Assembly: GCA_963969395.1 (NCBI GenBank)
Contig: OZ017805.1
Span: forward strand, 12,524,001 to 12,588,000
DNA: 64,000 nucleotides
Source: Pseudoscleropodium purum
Lineage: Eukaryota; Streptophyta; Bryopsida; Hypnales; Brachytheciaceae
Direction of reading: 5' to 3'
A program made the translations under genes and the position numbers. Below the pieces are notes generated by a model. The model was given only the letters and a program-made list of their open reading frames with translations. It was not told the origin of the DNA and searched no databases. Below are positions 35,180 to 44,516 of this stretch, piece by piece. Numbering within the stretch: the first letter of the stretch is position 1; each line of letters opens with the position of its first letter.

Positions 35180-35461
35180 TGACAAATTTCGTTAAAATGG
35201 TAGTATTCCATTAATTTGGCACTTTTGGTAGTTCAAGCCGCATAATCTAAACCATTTTTTCTATACTAGGATCTATACCAGTACTAGATTTTTGAAATCT
35301 ATACCAATCCTAGATTTTTCAAACTACTAGATCTAATATCTATGCTAGTTATAGATTTCTGAAATCTAATAGCAACCTAGATATTAGCAATGTATACTTG
35401 CCCTAGATGCTAAGGTGTGAAAATGGCATATGGAATACCACAATTTTAACAAAATTCGCCA
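35180..35461. mobile_element. Foldback element of unknown superfamily (~282 bp)
   Basis: The inverted ends TGACAAATTTCGTTAAAATG and the complement of CATTTTGG-flanked TTTTAACAAAATTCGCCA form arms of about 45 bp that also share GGTA(T)TCCAT. The interior repeats a GATTT(T/C)TGAAATCTA word. It splits the hAT frame just after IKKFGATLM. I could not find a convincing target duplication. Confidence 0.6.
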
Positions 35462-36455
35462 TCAATGTTGCTCCAAACTTCTTGATGCTATTTTCAGTTG
35501 TATGAAGCTGTATTTGAATGTTTGTTTTTGCCTTGTTCAACAATTTATGTCAAAGATCATGGTACAATGGAGTGTGTAGGGCCTATTCAATTCAACCTTT
35601 TCTTCTCTACTTTTTTAAAACTAGATTTCAAGCTACAAAAAATGGTTTGTTTGTTGCATAAAAAAGATTTGCTCATAATGCATTCAATTTGCATTTATGA
35701 ACTTCTTCAAACCCATTTGCTAAGTTGTTTTGTCTATGAGGCCTAAAACATGATGTCCTTAGAGTTTCACAACTATTAGAGATTTCTATGGTCAAGTTCA
35801 CGTCTATACTTGCTCATACAAATTCTCGCAATATTATATATGAGATTTCTTATGTAAAATGTCACAAATCTCTCTTGGTTGAGATATTTTGGATGTGTCT
35901 AGGTGTGGTTGCCATCCATGTTGTCTACCATAAGTCTTCATGGGAATTTTCCTTTGCGACAAAAAAATACAACTCAAATTTGTAATGTCAATTGTAGACA
36001 AAGGCTTACTATGGTATCACAAAAACCTTTTGGGCCTACATATCTTAAGTGGCTCAACATACAACCTAACCTCTTCACAAACACCAACTTGTGAGCTTTA
36101 TACTATATTTTACTAGGTTGGAATATAATATACCAAGAAGAGTAATCCCCACTCATAGTGACAAGTTCATGGCTTGCTTCAATTTTAAAACAAATAAAAA
36201 ATATTAAAGATCAAATACATAGTGTTCACAATATGAATAACATTGCCTATACAAAGTCTTGAAAGTCAAGGCCCTCTTGTCCACTGAATTATGCATTACT
36301 AAGCAAAGGACACACATAAATTGCAACTTCTAGCCTTTAAAAATCTAAGTGCTCAATTTTATAAGAGTGCTTGCAAATGCTTTTGTTCTCATACATTTAG
36401 TCCGCAAATTTGTATTGATCGTTGAGTGAAAAATGAGATTTGGAATTTCAATCAA

Positions 36456-36651
36456 AACTACAAGAAGAAAACAATATTCCTATCAACATACGCTAGCTCA
36501 TTTTTTTTTGAAAACTGGGTTTACTGCAATACAATTTTAAAAAAACTATTTTATAGTAAACACAATTTTTGGAAAACTATGTTGTAAGAAACTAAATTTA
36601 CAAAAATGGTCAGCTAGCATGTGTTGATAGAAATACTGTTTTCTTCTAGTG
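36456..36651. mobile_element. CACTA-type MITE, TCAACACA..GCTAGCT family, copy 1
   Basis: Left arm ACAAGAAGAAAACAATATTC and right arm, read inverted, CTAGAAGAAAACAGTATTTC, both followed by TATCAACA..GCTAGCT. The right end is CTAGTG followed by AAT; the left terminal bases are mutated. Arms of about 45 bp. The same family is at 40550-40740. Confidence 0.78.
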
Positions 36652-36949
36652 AATTATTGCCTTGATGGGGCAGACAATGTAGACTACAAGCGGAGACATG
36701 CAAACAGGGCAAGCTTAAGGCAAATGAGGCGGACGGCAAGTAGATAGACGGAGGGTGGACAAGGGAAAGGGGCAAACTTCATTCAAGGCCGTATTACCCA
36801 TTCACATATTGCTTGACATGATTTGACAATTTATAAGATACATAATAAAAAAAATGAATGTATGCATGCACAAATGTGTAAAGAGATAGAAAAAAATACA
36901 TTTTTCAAACTAATCAAAACATGTTGTTCTTATATACACACACATACAG

Positions 36950-36984
<35 letters not shown>

Positions 36985-37439
36985 CATACATAATTATATG
37001 TGTAAATTCAAAATATATCAAAACTTTCCTTTAATACAATTATTTAATATTGCTTGATCTTCAAAAAATCCAAACACTTCACATAATTCTATCTTCAAGA
37101 AAACAAAGTCCACCCTTATTCTTATTTTCCACCGGAATCAATACTACTGAAACACAAGAGGGACCTTCTTTAGCTAAGAGTCTTATATTTGCTCAACAAG
37201 TTTGGCATTGCTAACTTTCATTAACTATTGGCCTTCCAAATTCAATTTCTAAGTCTACCATCAAGAATTGCCATTTTGTTTTTAAAGAGAAGTTGTCCTC
37301 ATCTTCAAGCTTCTTTTTTTACTTTCTCTAAGGTAACAAATTGACTTTATTTGCCTTTTAGACTCTCAAAGCAATATTCACTCAGTATACGATTGCTTGG
37401 ACTATTTTGTCATCACCCTTCCCGTGCCATATGCTTGGT
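36652..37439. other. Intergenic stretch with GC-rich patch and microsatellite
   Basis: At 36665-36785 there is a patch of GACGG / GGGCAAGC / GGCGGACGG words that weakly resembles the interior of the CAGGGTTGAC MITEs. A CA/TA microsatellite follows at 36934-36990. No gene on the plus strand; minus-strand coding traces of the next pseudogene may reach to about 37100. Confidence 0.4.
36934..36990. repeat. (CA)n/(TA)n microsatellite
   Basis: ACACACACATACAGACACAC, then about twelve CA units, then TATATATA and a CATA run. Confidence 0.93.
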
Positions 37440-40400
37440 CGGTCTTCTTCGAATAGGAAGACCTTCCACTAACCTATGATCTCATCAATCCTCTTATCAA
37501 ATGCCGTTGCTACATCTACAACTAAATGCCATGTATTTGTTTGACCATCTATTTCCATAAGAACACGAACTCTTGCAACTTCTTCCAATTTCCACAAAAA
37601 GAAGGCCCTACCTATTAGAGTGTGATCATATGACCTATAATACTCATTGAACTCTTTTGCACGCTCTACATCGAACCAATTGCCATCAAGCCCTTTCAAC
37701 ACTTCCTTTTAAAAAAACCAAACAAATTTTTGATGTTGCATGTTCCTATATCTTCCTTTGTTGCAACAAAACAATTCTCAAGTCGTGTCATCTTCAAGAC
37801 CCCGCGCTTGCAATTCCACCTCTCTATTCCAAATCATCTATATGAAGGGATCCATTGGTTGTTGAGATTTTTTATATAATCCATGCTTCTAATCATTTGA
37901 ATCCCACTCCAAGGGTTTCCCCTAATGTAAGTAATTTTGAAATTTGAATGGCACTTCATCATATAGAAAGGTCTAGCAATTGTATTTGTGACTCGGAGGC
38001 ACACCTTTCAAGATTCAAAACATTTCATAGAACTTAGGACTCAAAAGAGAACAACATTCAGTATAAACAAAACAAATAAGCAATGCTTTTATAATGCAAG
38101 TGATATAGAAAGTGTGGCAATATTGACTCATAATTAGGGTCTTTCAGGTCCAAAGGGACCTTAATAAGGTTGCAAGAACCCTTCAAGATTCCCGAGGTTT
38201 GATCACAAGCATGTACTTCTATCTTTTCTTTCTTCTTGATGTATCTAGAAAGTGTATTGTGAGGGATCCATCCTTCCTCTATTTCTAAGGTCCAATTGAT
38301 GTGTGTACCTTCTTTTTTCTAGTATGGTTCAACCACTCAAACATGGCATTTATGTCTCTCCAATATGTAATTTTGGTATACCTACCATGTGGATGTTGGT
38401 CAAACCTAGTCTTCAACTGACTCAAAGAAGTCTCAATGGCATTGCATTCTTCAATTGACTCCATTGCCAATTTTGAAGCCCTATCATTGATGGGAATACT
38501 ACATAGGATTTGTCATGGAATTTTTGTATCCATGCTAACCATGTAGACTCCAATCCTCTATGAGGCATGTATTGCTCCATATCCAAGCTACATTGCAATT
38601 GTTTCAGCTTTGATTCTATATAAACCTTTGCTTGAATTGCTTCCTCCAACTTATGCTTTAAATCTTTGAACTCCTAGCCTTCAGTTTCTTAGGAGGCATT
38701 CATGAGTGTTGGTGTAGGCTTTCCAATGGACATTCGTATTGTCACTTTCCATTTACTAATGTCGTCAACATCATTAGCATTTGTCGTATTGGGTTACTCT
38801 ATTACTTCAAGCTTATAAAAAAGAAGAAAGAGTTTGTCATCATTTTCTTTACTCTCTTCCATTTCCAATAGCTACATGGTTGGGATTGCAACAATGCTCA
38901 AATTGTCCAAGGTAGTCTTTAATTTAGTATTGTGCTTCAACTCCTCCTAGAGTTTTCTAATTGTTTGAATGACCATTGATTCAGACACTCTACAACATAC
39001 TCTAATGTCTCCAATTTTTGTTCCAAGTCTTGGCACTTCCATGCCAAGTCCTCAGACTTTATTTTGAATTGAATATTTTCTTTGTTGTAGGCAATCAACT
39101 CAGGGTTGACAAGACGTCTGGACGCGGATGTTGTGTCCGCAGCGTCCGCTGACAATTGCGGACGCTGTTTGCCCTATCCCGCCCTGTCCGCCCTGTCCGC
39201 CCCACCCCGCCCTGCCCTGTCCGCTCCATCCGCCCTGCCCGTCCGCCTTCCGACGGCGGGAGGGACGTTGCGTCCGCTGGCGTCCGTGCGGACGGACATC
39301 CAGGTTACGGACGCCTTTTTCAGGTGGACGTAGAGGTTCGTCAACCCTGAATCAACTATTTTAAGTTGGCTAGTTTTTTGTCATGAAGTTGTTCTAAGGT
39401 CTTTGTGAATTTGTAGAATACTAAGGCACGACTCAACAACTTTGAAGACATTTTCACAAACTCCTCTGCCATTTTCATAAACTACAAAGAAAATAGAGCT
39501 ACAAATTTTAGCTAACCATGACAATTGGTAAGTGGTTTTTATAATGTGCTTAGTATGAGTATTAGGTTTGGATGACCTAGAACTACTAGGCTCATTATTG
39601 GTTTTTGATCTTTACTATTCTTCCTAATATTCAACCAACTTAACCAAGAGCTTCAAAAAATCTTTTAATTGCTTTGTATTGGGCATGCAACATATGACAT
39701 TCCATTGCATTGGGCTCAAAGACACCAAATATGGAAACTTGTAAAGACTATCTCTTTGATCAACACTACAGATTTTGGACATGTTGTCTACTTGCTTTTC
39801 ATTTCCATGAGGCATATGGAATTTTTCTTTTGGACTTAATGGTGAATTGGACTCCATTGCCAAATTAGGACTTAGAGGTGCGTACATCAAATTGTCTAGA
39901 AGATTGTTGTCTACAAGACTATCAATTGGGGCATTAGCCCTTCCACTTTCTCTATAGCCACCTCTTCTTTTGTCCTTGAAGTGTCCCCACATTCTTTGGA
40001 AATATGGAACTTGTTTACACTAATGCTTTGGTTTGGTATGGATATTGAATACATTGGAGCAATTAGAAAGACCTCACTCTCTACACCTTTTGAAAAGCCA
40101 TTGTTTGCTTTTGTTGGAAGTTGCATGGAATGTATTGTAGAGCATTATTTGTACCCTCTGTTACCTCCATTATAGGCATTACATTGTAGTATTTTTTTAA
40201 ATTTTTTCCTATTTTGGCCTCCAAACTGTATAAATCAAGAATATCTTTTTAAATTTATTTCAATTAAAAATAGAGACTATATTGTTGTTGAAAATATGCT
40301 CCAATCCACCTTGCAGTTCAAGATAAATTTGGCATACACCATGGACGCCATGCTATGGTTTATATATCCCTTATTCTTTGTTTTATCTTCAAAGAGGGCT

Positions 40401-40540
40401 AGTCACACCTCCTCCGACCAATAGGCAAAATGCTTATTATTGCAAGTCCATGGCTTACAACAATAATCTTTTGTGTATTTGGTGTGCAAGTTTTGAGGCC
40501 ACAACTTGTCAATGTGGTACATTTTGACATATTGGGTGCA
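37440..40540 (-). pseudogene. Unrecognised coiled-coil protein, degenerate
   Basis: A long minus-strand coding trail. From the upstream side: KDYCCKPWTCNNKHFAYWSE (near 40480-40430), then GHFKDKRRGGY...YAPLSPNLAME (39992 to about 39860), YKFPYLVSLSPMQWNVICCM, then a coiled coil starting at an ATG near 39472 (MAEEFVKMSSKLLSRAL) and continuing across an inserted MITE to LAWKCQDLEQKLETLEYVVE. Further on are a Gln/Lys-rich segment (38649-38422), RYTKITYWRDINAMFEWLNH, and YDHTLIGRAFFLWKLEEVAR...DVATAFDKRIDEIIG (to 37469). Stops are frequent, many of them TAG. The composition is consistent with one protein of roughly 900-1000 residues. It resembles no family I can name; a retroelement gag-like or plant-mobile-domain-like origin is a guess. 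Confidence 0.5.
39101..39349 (+). mobile_element. hAT-type MITE, copy 3 (249 bp)
   Basis: Ends CAGGGTTGAC and GTCAACCCTG, flanked by the perfect 8-bp duplication AATCAACT (39093-39100, 39350-39357). The interior has GTCCGCAGCGTCCGCTGACA and a CCGCCC/CTGTCC run. It is inserted in the coiled-coil pseudogene on the minus strand; excising it with one target copy joins KLANLK-stop-LIAYNKEN in a single frame. Confidence 0.93.
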
Positions 40541-40549
40541 CATTCTTGA

Positions 40550-40740
40550 TACTAGAAGAAACAATATTTTTATCAACACATCCTAGTTGATCTTTTTTGT
40601 AAAATATGTTTACTATAATACAATTTTCTAAAAACTACATTTATTGCAACAAAGTTTTCTTAAAATTGAGTTGCAAAAAATGCAGTTTACAAAAAAGGTC
40701 AGCTAGCGTGTGTTGACAAAAATATTGTTTTTTTCTAGTA
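40550..40740. mobile_element. CACTA-type MITE, TCAACACA..GCTAGCT family, copy 2
   Basis: Left arm TACTAGAAGAAACAATATTT and right arm, inverted, TACTAGAAAAAAACAATATT, both followed by TCAACACA and GCTAG-like sequence. The terminal C is T in both ends. The flanks TGA and TAA are a probable decayed 3-bp duplication. Same family as 36456-36651. Confidence 0.78.
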
Positions 40741-41413
40741 TAATGTCCAATACTTCGTTTCCTCCTTCTTCTAACCATTCTCCATTTTATTCATAGAATC
40801 ATCTAAAATCTCAAAGTGAAGACCATGTGTGGCTCCCTTTGCTTTGGTCTTTTTCTTTTCTTTTCACTTGTTGAAGTCATAATTGCCAATTGAAATTTAT
40901 GACCAATTTAAATCAAATAATTATTGCACATGAAAATCGTAAAAGGTGTTGTGGGAGCACGAAAACTCAAACCAAATAAGTTAGTCTAAAATTTGGATTA
41001 GATAGACTTGCAAATTTCAATTTTTTTAGTCACTTCTAGAGATTTACACTATACTATGACTACTATATAATAGTTAATTTTTGAGTCACTAAAACCTTTA
41101 GTAACATTATAGAAACAAATCTAATACGAATCCAGAATCCAGAAAAGTATCGGATTTCCCAAACCTACATTCTAGACTTCCGGTCTAAGAAACTAGGAGA
41201 CTGTTAGGGGGAACAATCATCTATTTGTTCTCCACCGGGAACTGTCAGTTATGCGCCGGGTACTTAAATCCACCGCCATTCCTTTTTTTCTCCCTCTTTG
41301 CTTGCTGAACTTGATGAATATATAGTTGAGAGAAAGAGTGGTGAGTCAGCGACTAAGATAGGAAAAGAGGGAAGGAGTAGTACTGGATTAGGTTTGTGAG
41401 TTGTCGATGATTC

Positions 41414-43381
41414 ATGGCGGTGACTACTGATTTGACTACACAAAAGTCTGGAGCTGTAGCCTGGATGGTTTGTCTGGTTATTCCTTCTGATCCGGGTCAC
41501 CAAGCACAGTTAAAAGAGGAAGACCTCATGTGTATCGGGTGTGTTGGGTTGTTAGGTAGACCATGGAACATGAAGAACAAGAAGATGATTTAGGAACTCA
41601 TTTATGGAGTTCCAAATTAGTACGAGTTGATAGAGAAAGGTCGATCTGTAGCATGGACGGAGGACATCTCGACGGATGTCTATTCGTTTCAGAAGAATGG
41701 GCTCGGACTATCCGGAAGAGCAGACAAGTACATGACTAGAAAGTTCTAGAATCAAGCCCACTCAAAGGAGGGATTTGCCATTAGCGACTGTAAAAACGAG
41801 AGGCATAGACAGGTATAGAACTTCCTGATTCTAATCTTGTATCCGGAGAAGCCTATCCACGTTACGGTCACAATGGCCAACACCATTTTTGAGGCTTTCG
41901 AGGACTGGATCATCTATTCGGGAAGAGTGATTCAAGGAGTTGTGGGCAAGCTAGCAAAGCACGTAGGCCAAGCAAAGTACATCCTTATCACACCATATCT
42001 GTTCCACCTCTATCACCACAAAGAGGTTTTGAGTGCCGGAGAGATGATTAAGTACAATACTGGAGTCGAGATCCTGAAGTATGGCCTCACAAAAGAGTTG
42101 GAGAAGGAGGAGAAGGAATCCGAAGACGAGCAACCGAAAGAGGAAGAAGAAGTAGTAGATCGGAAACAAAGAAAGTCCAGAAATCCAGCAGCACGAGGGA
42201 AGGAGCCAACACCAAAATGGGAGGAACCGATACCAGATCTAGAACATCTCCAAGAGCTTGAGTTCTTTGAAGCCAGAATCTAGTGGATGTAGTAAGCCAA
42301 ACAGATGTATGGCGACCTAGAGGATCACGTGCTTTTTATTGCAAATAAATTCAAGGTAGAGTCAAACCAAATTTTGGAAGAAATCCGAAAACGCTTGAAT
42401 TTGGAGGAGTTTTGATAGAAGGAGGAACATATCTAGAAGTTAGAGGAAGAAAGAGACAGCTTCAAGTTCCAACTCGAGTGGACAGAGGGGGAGCTAGACA
42501 CGGAGAGACGGAAGGAGACGGAGGCTCTCCAACTCGTCCACGACTTCAAGGAACTTGTCATGGTTCCGAAACATACGGTGATCCGAGTTGATCTCTACAC
42601 CATCTAATTGGCGAAAAAAGGACACATGACCAGATCCAGGATGGTAAAGATCTTGGTCGACTTCAAAGCCCAAATGGGGATTGTTTTAAAGGACATGCGG
42701 AAGTTGTTGGGGTACTTGGATCCGAAACAGGCCATCAAATTAGAAGGCTTTCTGGAAGTCCCTATGAGCTTATTCCGGGATACTTCGATTTGACAAACTC
42801 CAATTTAGTAGGCTTCGAGTAGCCTGATCCAGCTCCAATCGAAGGAACTGAAGTCTATCCTTATCCCAGTTGCAAGACCCTTAGGTAGCCAAGCACAGAC
42901 TCCATCAGAACTAGTGGAACCTAAGTCAGAGAAAGGGACGAGTGGGAAGTTTGTTCTGGAAAAACAAGTGTTTTTTGTTCCGATTTTCACACCACTTGGG
43001 AAAGTCACAACTGGAAAGTTTATGGTACCTAAATTGACAGTTCGTGGCAATCTCGACGCAGAGATTGGAGTGATGACAAATCCATCTTCATCTCACCTAG
43101 AAGACTTCTCCCATATGCAGTAGTGGACTCCAAAATAGGATTGTATTGAGATTGAATTAAGTGAATCACCGTAAGCCAAGGACCTAGAGATTGAGGAGTC
43201 GGAAGAAGAGGTGTTGAAGTTCAAATGTGAGGAAGAGACGGAATCGGGAGACTCGCCTCCCAAGGTTTCACGGAAGCTCCAAACTTGGTCATCAGCAAAG
43301 AATACACTAGTGAAGGCTTCGGTGAAGACTCCGAGCAATCAAAGCGGGAGCAACTCCAAGAAGGCACGACAAGGTAGATAA
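41414..43381 (+). pseudogene. Element-encoded protein, copy C; one frame with 17 stops
   Basis: A single frame of 656 codons from the ATG at 41414 to the stop at 43379-43381 shows no frameshift but 17 in-frame stops, which I count as 12 TAG, 3 TAA and 2 TGA. The protein parallels copy A: VIPSDP...CIGCVGLLGRPWN, then KEGFAISDCKNERHRQ, LILYPEKPIHVTVTMANTIF, TPYLFHLYHHKEVLS and EILKYG, then an acidic segment (KEEKESEDEQPKEEEEVVD), a long coiled coil, a SRMVKILVDFKAQMG stretch, and an acidic tail IEIELSESP...EEESEEEV with a basic Lys/Ser end. Most stops fall where Gln (CAG/CAA) would suit the context. Function unknown. Confidence 0.75.
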
Positions 43382-44106
43382 AGCATAGGTAGTTAGGTAG
43401 AATTTTTATCTGGCACGGGATTTCTAAGTGTAGGTCCAAGTTCTGGATCGTTTTAGGGGTTTCAGTTTTGTAGAGGTAGTTAGGCTATGAATGTTTCGGA
43501 TATCCCGAGTTGTTCACTAGTTGGTTGCTTTGATTTTCAAAATGCCTTTTTGGCTTTTTAGGCATTGACTTTGGTTTTGATTTTGGTTTTTAAAGGCGGG
43601 CAAGTTCGTTGCCTTTTCATTCCATCCTAGCAATTATTTTGTTGTATTCCATTCCCTTCTTTAATTTGAGTCATCGGATGAACATTCTGGCACCAACCAT
43701 GTATCCGGATTGTATTGGTTTATTGTTTAAATGTTGAGGTGTGAATAAGACAAGTGAGGAAGAATCCGGATTTTGGATAATTGGATCGGACTAAGGGAGT
43801 ACTATTGTAATGATGTTAGATACGAGACGAAGGAACTGCGCGTAGCGTCTTTGAACTATCGGAATGGTAATCCGTTTTTTAGTAAAGAGTGGTGTGAGTG
43901 CAGATCCAGAATTGGAAACAATTCTATACGGAGATTAGCGACCATCACAGAAAATTCCCACTCACCGGAAGGTCTGACAACCTTGGAATCCATCTTACAC
44001 CTAGAAAGATTACCCCCTCTAGTTAGTTCCAAATGTCTGAGATCTATCATTGTAGTAAGGAGGAGTGATCAAAGTCTTGAATGACCTACATTCCGAATCG
44101 GCCATC

Positions 44107-44162
44107 CAAGATGTTGTGAGGATCTAGATCTACTCTATGCACTACAACATCTTGAGTACTTG
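44107..44162. repeat. Short hairpin in the 3-prime part of copy C
   Basis: CCAAGATGTTGT and ACAACATCTTG pair as an 11-bp stem around a 25-30-bp loop that itself contains AGATCTAGATCT. It lies downstream of the coding frame and upstream of the conserved block. It may be a transcript hairpin; role unknown. Confidence 0.5.
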
Positions 44163-44516
44163 GATGTTTGTTGTTTGTTTGTTTTTGTTTGTGTAGTGAA
44201 TAGACAAGAGTGGTGAAGTCTCTACCCCTTGAAAGATCAATAGCGGACCCTTTGATGGTAAAATAGAGGAATTGAAAACCAATTTGTTAAAGGGCGAAAT
44301 TGGAAAACCGGATGATTCCAGATCCAGATTGGAATCTGGATAGTAGTGATTCTAGAAAAGAGAGTGAAAAAAAATAGTTGGAAGAGGAGGAAATGATCAT
44401 CTAGATATTGGAGTTTAGAAAGGCATATAGAATTCCCTGGGACGATAATTTGTATCATCTTACCACGTTTTTGTATATAAAGATACTTACGCCTAGACTG
44501 CGTGTGCAACAGGTGT

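Larger units (their letters stand above)
33340..35990 (-). pseudogene. hAT transposase, degenerate and interrupted
   Basis: Minus strand, reading from high to low coordinates. An N-terminal segment has FYATNKPFFVA (about 35680-35650), TPLYHDL and IKKFGATLM (near 35465), matching the region before the first catalytic Asp in plant hAT proteins. The catalytic part has ILEKFIEQVATKNMMKVTT followed by NNA (34800-34784), where the family reads TDNA; then a THVEFVGEGLGKI stretch near 34700. The C-terminal dimerisation domain shows WWDFEGACG (33697-33667), LSLYEQNWSSYFFVHNK (near 33600) and a LVYICNN end. Three small foldback elements (34302-34531, 34978-35169, 35180-35461) are inserted in it. The upstream limit, including any BED finger, is uncertain. 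Confidence 0.8.
40950..44511 (+). mobile_element. TG...CA element, copy C (3562 bp)
   Basis: Starts TGTGGGAG and ends GTGCAACA, flanked by a perfect 5-bp duplication GGTGT (40945-40949, 44512-44516). The ends match those of copy A (TGTCGCAG...TTGCGACA) at most positions. The single long frame begins 464 bp in (430 bp in copy A), a CAATAGCGGACCCTTTGATG block lies about 280 bp from the end, and a TATATAAAG box precedes the end. No terminal direct repeats are visible. It is older than copy A, judging by its nonsense load and lower CpG. Confidence 0.83.

Noticed and set aside
41414..43381. Reassigned TAG codon (TAG read as Gln) in copy C
   Set aside because: Twelve TAG codons in one frame are tempting, but TAA and TGA also occur, other relics in the window show the same CAG-to-TAG bias, and plants use the standard nuclear code. 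Methylation-driven deamination explains it.
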